The notes under the pieces are model-generated. The model did not search any database, was not told the DNA's origin, and worked only from the letters and a program-made list of their open reading frames with translations. From Cupriavidus sp. WGlv3 (GTDB lineage Bacteria; Pseudomonadota; Gammaproteobacteria; Burkholderiales; Burkholderiaceae), in contig NZ_JALHRX010000006.1 in assembly GCF_023952475.1 (NCBI RefSeq), forward strand, positions 124,001 through 188,000: a stretch of 64,000 nucleotides of DNA. Direction: 5' to 3'. Position 1 is the first letter of the stretch. The number at the start of each line of letters is the position of its first letter. Made by a program: the position numbers and the translations under genes. This document shows positions 42,861 through 51,951 of the stretch, piece by piece.

Positions 42861-43796
42861 ATGTTCAAGGCGCGCGAAGGTTCGGAAAGACTGGCCAAGG
42901 AAGTCACGCTGCGGCAGTTCCGCTATTTCGTCGCGGCGGCGGAAACCGGGCAGTTCTCGATGGCGGCGACCGCCGAGCACGTGTCGCAGTCGGCCGTGAC
43001 CAATGCCGTGCTGGCGCTGGAGCAGCGCCTGGGCGTGCGCCTGTTCGAGCGCCGGCCGCATGGCGTGACGCTGACCGCCGAAGGCCACCTGTTCTTCCAG
43101 CATGCGCGCCAGATCCTGGATTCGGTCGAAGACGCGCTGCGCGAGCCACGCTTCCAGGTGCACGGGCTGCAGGGCAGCGTGCGGCTGGCGGCGTCCTACA
43201 CCGTGCTGGGATATTTTTTGCCGGGATTGCTGGCGCGCTTCCGCACCAACTATCCGGATATCGAACTGGATCTGCTCGACATGGACCGCCCCGACATCGA
43301 GCGCGCCGTGCTGGCGGGCGAAATCGAGTTCGGCATCGCGCTGCTGTCCAACCTGGAGAAGCCGCAGCGCTTCCAGCGCCATACGCTGATGCGGTCGCGG
43401 CGCCAGCTATGGACCTCGGCCAGCCATCCGCTGCTGGAGGTGGAGCGGCCTTCGCTGCGCGATATCGCGGCGTATCCGTACCTGCTCATCACCGTCGACG
43501 AGGCCGAGGACTCAACGCTGCGCTACTGGCGCAGCCACCGCCTCGCGCCCAATATCGCCTTCCGCACCGGTTCGATGGAAGCCCTGCGCGGGCTGGTGGC
43601 GCATGGCTTCGGCGTCACCGTGCTGTCCGACATGGTGTATCGGCCCTGGTCGCTGGAAGGCAAGCAGATCGAGGCCCGGCCGATTGCCAATGCGGTGCCC
43701 GACATGGAGGTCGGCATGCTGTGGCAGCCCGGCCGCAAGCTGGGCAAGCCCGCCGATGCGCTGCGCGAATTCCTGATCCACGCTTGCGGCAGCTGA
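42861..43796 (+). CDS. LysR-family regulator
   Basis: A 311-residue LysR protein. HTH at residues about 15-75: TLRQFRYFVAAAETGQFSMA, then ATAEHVSQSAVTNAVLALEQ and RLFERRPHGV. The effector domain has VRLAASYTVLGYFLPGLLAR. Divergent from the indolepyruvate oxidoreductase gene, 129 bases apart, so it probably regulates that gene. A run of codons before the HTH (MFKAREGSERLAKE) makes the start somewhat uncertain. Confidence 0.88.
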   Translation: MFKAREGSERLAKEVTLRQFRYFVAAAETGQFSMAATAEHVSQSAVTNAVLALEQRLGVRLFERRPHGVTLTAEGHLFFQHARQILDSVEDALREPRFQVHGLQGSVRLAASYTVLGYFLPGLLARFRTNYPDIELDLLDMDRPDIERAVLAGEIEFGIALLSNLEKPQRFQRHTLMRSRRQLWTSASHPLLEVERPSLRDIAAYPYLLITVDEAEDSTLRYWRSHRLAPNIAFRTGSMEALRGLVAHGFGVTVLSDMVYRPWSLEGKQIEARPIANAVPDMEVGMLWQPGRKLGKPADALREFLIHACGS

Positions 43797-43841
43797 AGCG
43801 CGCAAGCGTGTGGCGGGCCGGCTTGCCCCGGCTCGGAGCCT

Positions 43842-44828
43842 TTAGTTCAGCGTGGCGCCTGCCTGCTTGACGATGCGCGCATGCTTGTCCAGCTCGTTCC
43901 TGAAGAACGGCACCGCCGCGTCGGCGCCGGTGCCCGTCACCACCAGCCCTTGCGCCGACAGTTGCTCCTGCACTTCGCGTTCGCGCAGCGTGGCCTGGAT
44001 CTTCGCCTGGAGGTCCTGCACACCAGGCTTCGGCATGCCCGCGGGGCCGACGATCGCCAGCCACGCATCGAAGCTGTAGCGCGGCACACCCGATTCCGCC
44101 AGCGTTGGCACCTCGGGCAGCGCCGGCACCCGCTGCGCGGTGGACACGGCGATCGCCCGCAGCTTGCCCGCCTTGATCAGCGGCAGCACCGCCTGCACGG
44201 TGAGGAAGCCCATCTGCACCTGGCCGCCGACGAGGTCGGTGGTGTAGTTGCCGGCCCCTTTGTACGGCACGTGGCGGATATCCACCCTGGCCTCGCTGGC
44301 CAGCAGCTGGCCGGCCAGGTGCAGCACCGTGCCGTTGCCGGACGAGCCGTAGTTCAGTTCGCCCGGCTTCGACTTCAGCAGCGCGAGCAGTTCCCGGGTG
44401 TTGTGCGCGCTCACCGCCGGATTGACCACCAGCACCAGCGGCAGCGTGCCGATCACGGTGATCGGCGTGATGTCCTGCAGCGCGTCATACGGCAGGCTCT
44501 TGTAGATAAACGGGTTGATGACGTGGTTCGACGAGATCAGGCCCAGCGTCGAGCCGTCTTTCGGCGCGCGCACGATCTGCTGGGTGCCGGGCACGCCGCC
44601 GGCCCCGGCAATGTTTTCCACCACCACCGACTGGCCCAGCTGCTTGCCCAGCGGCTGGCTCAGCGCGCGGGCCACGGCATCGGCCTGCGAGCCGGGCTGG
44701 GTCGGCACGATCAGCCTGAGCGGCTTGCCATCCTGCGCATGGGCTGGAACTGCCTGGCCGCCAAGCATTGCCAGCGTGGTCAGGGCCGCAAGCGCCTTGC
44801 ACGCCTGTCGAAACAGCGAGATCTGCAT
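43842..44828 (-). CDS. Bug-type periplasmic solute receptor
   Basis: A 328-residue TctC-like receptor. Signal peptide to VPAHA, then DGKPLRLIVPTQPGSQADAV, VVVENIAGAGGVPGTQQIVR, HVPYKGAGNYTTDLVGGQVQ and AVSTAQRVPALPEVPTLAES. Together with the LysR gene just upstream and the aconitase-like gene beyond, it suggests uptake and metabolism of a tricarboxylate or a similar branched acid. No membrane partners are present in the window. Confidence 0.9.
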   Translation of the reverse strand: MQISLFRQACKALAALTTLAMLGGQAVPAHAQDGKPLRLIVPTQPGSQADAVARALSQPLGKQLGQSVVVENIAGAGGVPGTQQIVRAPKDGSTLGLISSNHVINPFIYKSLPYDALQDITPITVIGTLPLVLVVNPAVSAHNTRELLALLKSKPGELNYGSSGNGTVLHLAGQLLASEARVDIRHVPYKGAGNYTTDLVGGQVQMGFLTVQAVLPLIKAGKLRAIAVSTAQRVPALPEVPTLAESGVPRYSFDAWLAIVGPAGMPKPGVQDLQAKIQATLREREVQEQLSAQGLVVTGTGADAAVPFFRNELDKHARIVKQAGATLN

Positions 44829-44944
44829 GGTTTGTCTCCGTGGGTCGAATCGACCGTGAATCGCACCGTGGACGGTGGCTTTGGCACGGAGTGTAGGGTT
44901 GCGACGCGGCGGTGGCCGAGTGCTAATCCGCTGGACCGGGTATC

Positions 44945-45856
44945 TCAGCCCGGCATAGCGTCAGTTCCAGCCTTTGGCTGCAGCGCCTCGATCATCGCGG
45001 CAATCGCCCGCAGCCGCGGCTGCTTGTATGGCGCATAGATGCGCAGCTGGCGCTGGCGCCACGGTTCATCCAGCGGCACGCGCACAAAGCGCCGCGTTCC
45101 GGCATAGGCCGCGCCGGCACTGGCCGGCAGCACGGCAATGCCCAGCCCCGCCTCCACCATGCGGCAGGCCGCTTCGAAACTGGAGACCGCCACCCCCTGG
45201 TTAAACGGCAGGCGCAGGTTGGCCGCCTGCTCGCGCAGGTCCTGGTCGAGCGCGCCGCCCGGCTGCACCACCACCAGCGGATGCTCCAGCACCTCGGCAT
45301 AGCGCATGCGCTTGCGCCGGGCCAGCGCATGCGACGACGGCACCACCACATTGAGCGGATCGCTGCCAAAGGCCCATGATTCCAGCCCGCCCGGCGTCTT
45401 GGCCGCGACGCCGATGCCGATGTCGGCGCGGTCATCCAGGCAGGCACGTAGCGTTTCCGCGGTGGAGCGCTCGTACAGCGCGATCTCGACCAGCGGATGC
45501 GCCGCCTTGAACGCATGCAGGCGCTCCGGCAGGAACCCGATGATTGCCGAGGGGCTGGCCGACACCCGCACCACGCCGGCGACCCGGTCGCCCAGGTCCT
45601 GCACCTCGCGCGCAAAGCTGGCGATGTCCTGGTTCAGCTTGCGCCCCAGTTCCAGCGCGCGGGCGCCGGCATCGGTCAGCACCACGCCGGCGGGCGAGCG
45701 CACGAACAGCACCACCCCCAGGCTGCGCTCCAGTTCCGCGATGCGCCGGCTCAGCGCCGACTGGGCGATATGCTCGGTTTCGGCCGCGCGCTTGATCGAG
45801 CCCTCGCGGGCCGCGGCCAGGAACAGCTGGATGTTGACGGGATCGATGCGGTGCAT
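44945..45856 (-). CDS. LysR-family regulator
   Basis: A 303-residue LysR protein, start MHRIDPVNIQLFLAAAREGS, HTH KRAAETEHIAQSALSRRIAELERSLGVVLFVR. It is divergent from the aconitase-like gene and directly upstream of the Bug receptor on the same strand (116 bases), so it can control both. A 17-base imperfect palindrome at 45943-45959 is a possible binding site. Confidence 0.9.
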   Translation of the reverse strand: MHRIDPVNIQLFLAAAREGSIKRAAETEHIAQSALSRRIAELERSLGVVLFVRSPAGVVLTDAGARALELGRKLNQDIASFAREVQDLGDRVAGVVRVSASPSAIIGFLPERLHAFKAAHPLVEIALYERSTAETLRACLDDRADIGIGVAAKTPGGLESWAFGSDPLNVVVPSSHALARRKRMRYAEVLEHPLVVVQPGGALDQDLREQAANLRLPFNQGVAVSSFEAACRMVEAGLGIAVLPASAGAAYAGTRRFVRVPLDEPWRQRQLRIYAPYKQPRLRAIAAMIEALQPKAGTDAMPG

Positions 45857-45942
45857 GGGTCAGTGCGCCCGGGTGGGCAGGCCGGAATGTCGCCCGATAC
45901 TAACCTTGCGGCGCACACTGAGCATGATCCCCGCGCATGACT

Positions 45943-45959
45943 ATCGGGTTTACCCTGAT
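45943..45959. promoter_or_regulatory. candidate LysR operator
   Basis: ATCGGGTTTACCCTGAT is an imperfect palindrome (ATC...GAT ends, GGGT/ACCC core) in the divergent LysR/aconitase-like intergenic region, of the T-N11-A type that LysR proteins use. Confidence 0.4.
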
Positions 45960-46053
45960 ATGTTTGACGCAGATAGCCGCGATGCCGCATCAGCGCTTCG
46001 TTCGCGCGCGCCAGGGCCGGTAGAGTTGCGCCGAAATGCCTTCGGAGACCTGC

Positions 46054-48030
46054 ATGAGCGCCATCGGGGCCACGGCCCGCATCCTGTTCCTTGCCGACTC
46101 GGCGTCGGCCATGACGGCACAGCTGCAGGGGCAGCCGATGACGCTGGCCACCGCCGGCGCGTTGCGCGACGACGTTTCGACGGACGAGATCACGCCGGTG
46201 CCGATCCTGACGCACTATGACGACGCGCTCGGCCGCTTTCCCTATACCGGCTACAAGGTCGACGGCGCCTGCCCGGTCCCGGCCGGCGCGATCCGCGATG
46301 GCGGCTTCACCGTGACCGTCGCCGGCAACCGCTACGGCAAGGGCTCGTCGCGCGAGCATAGTCCGGCGGCGGAGAAGCTGGCCGGCATCCGCCTCGTCAT
46401 CGCCCGCAGCTTCGAGCGCATCTACCGCCAGAATGCCGACAACATCGGCCTGTTCACCTCGACCGACTTCAGTCTGCTCACCCGGCTGGAGCAAGGCGAA
46501 CCCATCGACGCGGACACGCTGGTGGCCGGGCGCGACGCCCTCGCCGCGGCCATCCTGCGGCATGGCGGCCTGCTCAGGTTCGGCCAGGCGTACCTGAGCG
46601 ACGTGGAACCCGCGCCCTCCGGCCACCCCGGCGGCCCGCAGACCCTGTTCCAGAAAATCGTGCAACGCCATCTGCTCACAACGCCGGTGACGCCGGAGCG
46701 CCCGGTCGCGGGCGACGGCATTTTCGTGCGGGCCGACTGGCGCTTTATCCACGAGTACTACACCGGCATGTGCGCGCACATGCTGCACGCGGCGTTCGGC
46801 AAGCCGCTGCAGCTCAGGGATGCCGACCGCATCGTGGTGTTCGAAGACCACACCTCCTATGTCGGCGAAAGCCCGGCCCATGTGCGCGGCGGGCTGGTCG
46901 ACAACGTCGCCCGCATGTGCGCGGCGCAACGTGACTTCGTGCGCGACTACCAGCTCCGGTGCCATCGCACGCTGACCGAGGACGAGTCCCGCGGCGCCGC
47001 GGTCGCGCGTGCGGCCGGCATCTCGCACGCCATGATGGCCGAGCGCTATGCCCTGCCCGGGCAAGTCGTGGTCGGCACCGATTCCCACACCCCGCACAGC
47101 GGCGCGCTGGGCTGCGTGGCATTCGGCGTCGGCACCACCGACATGGCCAATGCCTTCGTCACCGGCGCGGTGCGCATGACCCTGCCGCAATGCCTGCTGG
47201 TGCACCTGCACGGCGTGCTGGCGCCGGGCGTCACCGCCAAGGACGTGGTGCTGCACCTGCTGGCCCGGACCGACATCAAGGCCGGCGCCGGCGTCGGCAA
47301 GGTGTTCGAGTTCACCGGCCCGGTGGTCGGCGCGATGTCGATCGACGAGCGCGCCACGCTGACCAATATGTGCGCCGAGCTGGGCGGCTTCACCGGCATC
47401 GTCGCCCCCGACGCCGAGACCGTGCGCTTCCTGAAGGAACGGCGCGGCATCGATTTCGAGATCGAGCCCTGGATGCGCAGCGACGACGGCGCCGCGTTCG
47501 CCGCCACCCTCGACCTCGACTGCGGCACGCTCGAACCCATGGTGGCCCGCCCCGGCGATCCGGGCAACGGCATGCCGCTCGCCGCGCTGACGCAGCGGGT
47601 GCCCGTGGACATTGCCTACGGTGGCTCCTGCACGGCCGGCAAGCGCGAGGACTTCGACTGGTATCACCAGGTCCTGCACTGGGCCGTGCAGCGCGGCCTG
47701 CGCCTTGCGCCGCAGGTCACGCTCTACCTGCAATTCGGCACCACCGACGTGCGCGACTATTGCATCCGCCAGGGCTACATGGAGACGTTCCACGCCATCG
47801 GCGCGCGCATCCTGCAGCCGTCGTGCGGCGCCTGCGCCAACTGCGGCCCGGGGTCGTCGGAGCGGCCGGAGCAGGTGACGGTCAGCTCGATCAACCGCAA
47901 CTTCCCCGGGCGCTCCGGTCCAGGGCAGGTCTGGCTGGCCAGCCCGCCAACGGTGGCGGCCAGTGCGATATGCGGGGAACTGGTGTCGTTCGAGGAGTTG
48001 CGGCGGCGCTATGCCAACGGTACGGCGTAG
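46054..48030 (+). CDS. aconitase-superfamily hydratase, swivel domain first
   Basis: A 658-residue (de)hydratase with a [4Fe-4S] cluster. The swivel (LeuD-like) domain is N-terminal: DEITPVPILTHYDDALGRFP and VAGNRYGKGSSREHSPAAEKL, with the substrate-binding SSREH. The LeuC-like catalytic part follows, with GDGIFVRADWRFIHEYYTGM, VVGTDSHTPHSGALGCVAFG, and cluster cysteines in YGGSCTAGKRED and QPSCGACANCGPG. This order is that of AcnB without its N-terminal HEAT domain, or of a fused LeuD-LeuC. GGAG at 46044 supports the ATG at 46054. Divergent LysR and nearby Bug suggest a dedicated pathway for a citrate- or malate-like acid; the substrate is not determined. Confidence 0.8.
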   Translation: MSAIGATARILFLADSASAMTAQLQGQPMTLATAGALRDDVSTDEITPVPILTHYDDALGRFPYTGYKVDGACPVPAGAIRDGGFTVTVAGNRYGKGSSREHSPAAEKLAGIRLVIARSFERIYRQNADNIGLFTSTDFSLLTRLEQGEPIDADTLVAGRDALAAAILRHGGLLRFGQAYLSDVEPAPSGHPGGPQTLFQKIVQRHLLTTPVTPERPVAGDGIFVRADWRFIHEYYTGMCAHMLHAAFGKPLQLRDADRIVVFEDHTSYVGESPAHVRGGLVDNVARMCAAQRDFVRDYQLRCHRTLTEDESRGAAVARAAGISHAMMAERYALPGQVVVGTDSHTPHSGALGCVAFGVGTTDMANAFVTGAVRMTLPQCLLVHLHGVLAPGVTAKDVVLHLLARTDIKAGAGVGKVFEFTGPVVGAMSIDERATLTNMCAELGGFTGIVAPDAETVRFLKERRGIDFEIEPWMRSDDGAAFAATLDLDCGTLEPMVARPGDPGNGMPLAALTQRVPVDIAYGGSCTAGKREDFDWYHQVLHWAVQRGLRLAPQVTLYLQFGTTDVRDYCIRQGYMETFHAIGARILQPSCGACANCGPGSSERPEQVTVSSINRNFPGRSGPGQVWLASPPTVAASAICGELVSFEELRRRYANGTA

Positions 48031-48063
48031 GCAGCCTGCTGCCGGGCCGCACCGCAGCCGGCA

Positions 48064-49176
48064 TCAGCCGCCCGGACCCGCCTTCGCATAGTCCATGCCG
48101 AAGTCCGCCAGGCAGTGCAGGTTTTGCGCCCGGATTGCATCCGTCATAAAGTCGACGAACACGCGGATGCGCGACGGCAGGTGTTGCCGGCTCAGGAAGC
48201 AGAGGTAGTGGCCGCGATCGTCCGGCGCATGCCGGCCCAGCGCGGTGACCAGCGCGCCACGGGCGATCAGCTCGCACACCTGGTAGCCCGCCATCTGTGC
48301 CAGGCCCATGCCGTCCAGCACTGCCGCCAGCACCAGGTCGGGGTCGTTGAAGGTCAGCCTTGCGGTGGGCAGGACCTTGCGCAGGTGCCCGTCGACCTTG
48401 AACTCCCATTCCAGCACGCGCGCGCCACCGACACGGGTATGGATGCATTCATGCCGGGCGAGATCGTCCAGCGTCAGCGGCAGGCCGTGCCGCGCGGCAT
48501 ACGCCGGCGACGCGCACACCGCCATCTGCATCGGGATCAGTTGCCTGGCGATGATGCTGGAGTCCTCGATACGCCCGTTGCGGAACGCCACGTCGATCTT
48601 CTCCGCCGCAAAATCCAGCGGGCGGTCGTCCAGCAGCAGGTCGAGCGAGATCTCCGGATAGGCTGCCGAGAACCGCGTCAGCAGCGGCGCCACCACCTTG
48701 CGCCCGAAGCCGGTGGCCGCGCTGATGCGCAGCAAGCCGCTCGGCGGGCCCTGGCGCAGCGCCAGCATGTCGTTCATGGCTTCGACGATCTGCGCCACGC
48801 CCTGGTGGCAGTTCTCGAAGAAGCGCTCGCCCTCGCGCGTCAGCCTGGTGGAACGCGTGGTGCGCAGGAACAGCCGCGTGCTGAGCTGCGCTTCCAGCTT
48901 CTGCACATTGCGGCTGACCGCGGAGCGGCCGATGCCCAGCCGCTCGCCCGCCCTGGAGAAGCTGCCTTCGGTGGCGACCGCCATGAAGGCGATGATGCCG
49001 GCGTAGCTGGCCGCGAAACTGGCGGACAGGCCGTCCGCGCGCTCGGGCGCGCGGTCGGTCGCACCCTCGCGCCGGCCGTGCTGCAGCGCCCGTTGCAACA
49101 GGCCGGATGTGTCCATGTCCGGGCCGGCGCGCCTGGCGGGGGACGCCGGACGGAGATCGGGAACGACGATGTCCAT
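48064..49176 (-). CDS. LysR-family regulator with a long N-terminal extension
   Basis: A 370-residue LysR protein. The HTH FMAVATEGSFSRAGERLGIG to VSRNVQKLEAQLSTRLFLRT starts near residue 60, later than the usual residue 5-10. The first 58 residues are polar and disorder-like, so the true start may be an ATG at 49116 or later. The effector domain includes VAFRNGRIEDSSIIARQLIP and HECIHTRVGGARVLEWEFK, typical of the DsdC/CrgA-like group. Tail-to-tail with the aconitase-like gene, divergent from the GlxA-like gene; either may be its target. Confidence 0.82.
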   Translation of the reverse strand: MDIVVPDLRPASPARRAGPDMDTSGLLQRALQHGRREGATDRAPERADGLSASFAASYAGIIAFMAVATEGSFSRAGERLGIGRSAVSRNVQKLEAQLSTRLFLRTTRSTRLTREGERFFENCHQGVAQIVEAMNDMLALRQGPPSGLLRISAATGFGRKVVAPLLTRFSAAYPEISLDLLLDDRPLDFAAEKIDVAFRNGRIEDSSIIARQLIPMQMAVCASPAYAARHGLPLTLDDLARHECIHTRVGGARVLEWEFKVDGHLRKVLPTARLTFNDPDLVLAAVLDGMGLAQMAGYQVCELIARGALVTALGRHAPDDRGHYLCFLSRQHLPSRIRVFVDFMTDAIRAQNLHCLADFGMDYAKAGPGG

Positions 49177-49460
49177 GTCAATGCCTTTCGGCGCAATGCC
49201 AGGGTTCAGGTCCACGCTGGGCGGTGCGTGACCATGCCGGGATCTTAATGACCCGCCGCGGGCCGGGTAAATGCCAGATGCCCCTCGATTTCTGCCAGCC
49301 GGCTGCCGCGATACGCAACAATGCAGACATGGCGATGCGCCAGACCCTGGCCGCAGCCGCTTCGTGCCGCAGGCGCCGCACGACGCGCGACAGCCGCCGT
49401 CGCGCCTTGCCGCGGATCGCGCGCCTGGCATAACATCGACCGACTTTCGCGATCCTTGCC

Positions 49461-50489
49461 ATGGCCCCTTCCGCATCCGCGCCCGCCGCACACGACTCTG
49501 CCCCGCCGTTCGACCACCATCCGCGCGGCCTGCTGTTCGTCGCCTTTCCCGGCATGAGCGTGCTGGACCTCACCGGGCCGCAAACCGCGTTCTGGGCGGC
49601 GTCGCGCTACGCGCGCGAACGGGGCCTGGCCGGCTACCAGATTTACCTGGCCAGCGAGCATGGCGGCCTGACCGCCTCGGCAGAAGGCACGTCCGTGGAT
49701 ACTTTGCCGCTTGCGGCCATCGACCTGCGGCGTATCGACACCATTGTCCTGCCCGGCGCACCCGGGATGCTCACCCTGCTGGACAGCGCCACCTCCCTGG
49801 TCGCCTGGTTGAAGCAAGCCGCCGCCCAGGTGCCCCGCGTCGCCTCGGTCTGCAGCGGCGCCTTCCTGCTGGCGCAGGCGGGCCTGCTCGACGCCAAGCG
49901 CGCAGCCACGCACTGGGCCATGCATGCGGCGTTCCGCGCGCGCTTTCCCGCGGTCACGCTGGACCCGGACGCCATCTTCGTGCGCCAGGACCGGATCTGG
50001 ACCTCGGCCGGCGTGACCACCGGCATCGACATGGCGCTGGCGCTGGTCGAAGACGACTACGGCCACGATATCTCGCTGAGCGCGGCGCGGGAACTGGCGG
50101 TCTTCATCAAGCGCCCCGGCGGCCAGCCCCAGCTCAGTGAAATGCTGCTGACGCAGAGCCGGCAGGTGCCGTTGTTCGAGGCCCTCCATCTCTGGATCGT
50201 CGAAAACCTGTCGCGGGAAACGCTCTCGGTCGAGCAGCTAGCCGAGCAGGCCGGCATGAGCCCGCGCAACTTTGCACGGGTGTACAAGCAGCAGACCGGC
50301 CGCACGCCCGCCAAGGGGGTGGAGCATTTCCGGCTGGAAGCCGCGCGGCGGCTGCTGCAGGACCCCCACCGTCCGGTCGACCAGATCGCCAGGCAGTGCG
50401 GCTTTGGCAGCGAGGAACGGATGCGGCTGACGTTCCAGCGCCACCTTGGCCTCTCGCCGAGCGCGTACCGCGCCGGGGTTACCGGCTGA
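49461..50489 (+). CDS. GlxA-type AraC regulator with DJ-1/PfpI domain
   Basis: A 342-residue regulator. The N-terminal two-thirds is a DJ-1/PfpI-like domain: GLLFVAFPGMSVLDLTGPQT and SVCSGAFLLAQAGLLDAKRA, where Cys lies in the nucleophile-elbow position, and ATHW follows. The C-terminal AraC HTH is VEQLAEQAGMSPRNFARVYK and IARQCGFGSEERMRLTFQRHLGLSP. GlxA-type proteins sense small metabolites and control nitrogen- or betaine-related catabolism. It precedes the NmrA-like reductase gene by about 140 bases and may control it. Confidence 0.88.
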   Translation: MAPSASAPAAHDSAPPFDHHPRGLLFVAFPGMSVLDLTGPQTAFWAASRYARERGLAGYQIYLASEHGGLTASAEGTSVDTLPLAAIDLRRIDTIVLPGAPGMLTLLDSATSLVAWLKQAAAQVPRVASVCSGAFLLAQAGLLDAKRAATHWAMHAAFRARFPAVTLDPDAIFVRQDRIWTSAGVTTGIDMALALVEDDYGHDISLSAARELAVFIKRPGGQPQLSEMLLTQSRQVPLFEALHLWIVENLSRETLSVEQLAEQAGMSPRNFARVYKQQTGRTPAKGVEHFRLEAARRLLQDPHRPVDQIARQCGFGSEERMRLTFQRHLGLSPSAYRAGVTG

Positions 50490-50632
50490 AAACCTCCTTG
50501 CCGCAGCCTGGCGATTGGTGCGGGACGGGAAACAGCGTGCATCCGCCCGCGGCGCTACCGCGTCGATCCTCGCTCACCTAGCATGGGACATGGGTCGACG
50601 GCCCATCCCTTCCAACCGAACCGAGGTGCGTG

Positions 50633-51391
50633 ATGAAGATCGTTGTGATTGGCGGTACCGGACTGATCGGCAGCAAGGTCGTGGCCCGGCTTGCCGCGCA
50701 GGGCCATGAAGTGGTGGCGGCATCGCCCCAGACGGGCGTGAATGCGCTGACCGGCGAAGGCCTCGGGCAGGCGCTTGCCGGCGCAAAGGTGGTCGTGGAC
50801 GTGGCCAATTCTCCGTCGTTCGCCGACGATGCCGTGCTGCATTTCTTCGAGACCTCGGGCCGCAACCTGGCGGCGGCGGAGAAAGCCGCAGGGGTCAGGC
50901 ACCATGTGGCGCTGTCGGTGGTCGGCACCGACAAGCTCGCCCAAAGCGGCTACTTCCGCGGCAAGATCGCGCAGGAAGCGCTGATCCGCAACGCCGGCAT
51001 CCCCTACACCATTGTCCGTTCCACGCAGTTCCTCGAATTCCTCGGCGGCATCGCCGAAGCGGGCGCCGACGGCGACGCGATCCGCCTGTCGTCCGCGTCG
51101 ATCCAGCCGATCGCTTCCGACGACGTGGCCGAGGCCGTGGCCGACCAGGCGCTTGCCGATCCCGCCAACGGCATCGTCGATATCGCCGGGCCGCAGCGCT
51201 TTGCGCTGAGCGAGCTGGTGCAACGGTATCTCGAAGCCACCGATGATCCGCGCAAGGTGGTCGTCGACGCCCAGGCCCGCTATTTCGGCGCCGAGCTGGA
51301 CGATGGCACGCTGGTTCCGGAGGGGCCCGCGCGGCTGGGCAAGACCAGCTTCGAGGCATGGCTGCGAAAGCGCCAGCAAACGCGCGCCTGA
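50633..51391 (+). CDS. NmrA-like NAD(P)-binding protein
   Basis: A 252-residue atypical SDR: N-terminal MKIVVIGGTGLIGSKVVARL is the dinucleotide-binding loop, and there is no YxxxK pair in the usual place. VRHHVALSVVGTDKLAQSGY and TIVRSTQFLEFLGGIAE are the NmrA/HSCARG-type features; these proteins sense the NADPH state or reduce small substrates. The ATG at 50633 is preferred; a GTG at 50630 is just before. Followed after 15 bases by the Ohr/OsmC gene, so they may share a transcript linked to redox stress. Confidence 0.8.
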   Translation: MKIVVIGGTGLIGSKVVARLAAQGHEVVAASPQTGVNALTGEGLGQALAGAKVVVDVANSPSFADDAVLHFFETSGRNLAAAEKAAGVRHHVALSVVGTDKLAQSGYFRGKIAQEALIRNAGIPYTIVRSTQFLEFLGGIAEAGADGDAIRLSSASIQPIASDDVAEAVADQALADPANGIVDIAGPQRFALSELVQRYLEATDDPRKVVVDAQARYFGAELDDGTLVPEGPARLGKTSFEAWLRKRQQTRA

Positions 51392-51406
51392 TCCCAGGGC
51401 CGGCCC

Positions 51407-51907
51407 ATGGCGAACCGGAAGCTGCAAGCCCCGCCGTTGAGCCTGCTCGACAAATATCGCGGGCCCGGCTTCGATCCGATCTACACCACCACCGTCACCG
51501 TCACGGGTGGCGAAACCGGACACGGGCGCGCCTCAGGCGTGGCTCGCTCCGATGACGGCAACCTCGTCATCGACCTGCGGCTGCCGGCCGCGCTGGGAGG
51601 GCCGGGCAACGGTACCAACCCCGAACAGCTGTTCGCCGCGGGCTATGCCGCGTGCTTCCACGGCGCCCTGCACCTGCTGGCCAGACGCGCCGGCCTGCAC
51701 ATCGACAACATCGCCGTGGAAGTCGAAGTCGCCTTCGGCCGCGACCCGGTGGACGGCGCCTATGCGCTGTCCGCGGATGTCCGCGTCAGGATGCCGGGCG
51801 TGGCCCGGGCGCTGGCCGAAGAACTGGTGCGCAATACCGAGCGCTTCTGCCCCTATGTGAAGATGGCCCGGCAAGGCATTGCCAGCGTCGTGGCGGTGGC
51901 GGACTGA
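51407..51907 (+). CDS. Ohr/OsmC-family peroxide reductase
   Basis: A 166-residue OsmC-fold protein with the two redox-active cysteines: Cys83 in GYAACFHGALHLLARR and Cys148 in ERFCPYVKMARQG. The Ohr subgroup hallmark YTTTVTVTGG and NPEQLFAAGYAACF is clear. Such proteins detoxify organic hydroperoxides using lipoyl thiols. The N terminus LSLLDKYRGPGFDPIYTTTV is longer than in Ohr of E. coli relatives. Same direction as the NmrA-like gene. Confidence 0.88.
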   Translation: MANRKLQAPPLSLLDKYRGPGFDPIYTTTVTVTGGETGHGRASGVARSDDGNLVIDLRLPAALGGPGNGTNPEQLFAAGYAACFHGALHLLARRAGLHIDNIAVEVEVAFGRDPVDGAYALSADVRVRMPGVARALAEELVRNTERFCPYVKMARQGIASVVAVAD

Positions 51908-51951
51908 CGCAGCTGGTCCGATACCTGCCGCCACGACGCGCCGGCAGTACC

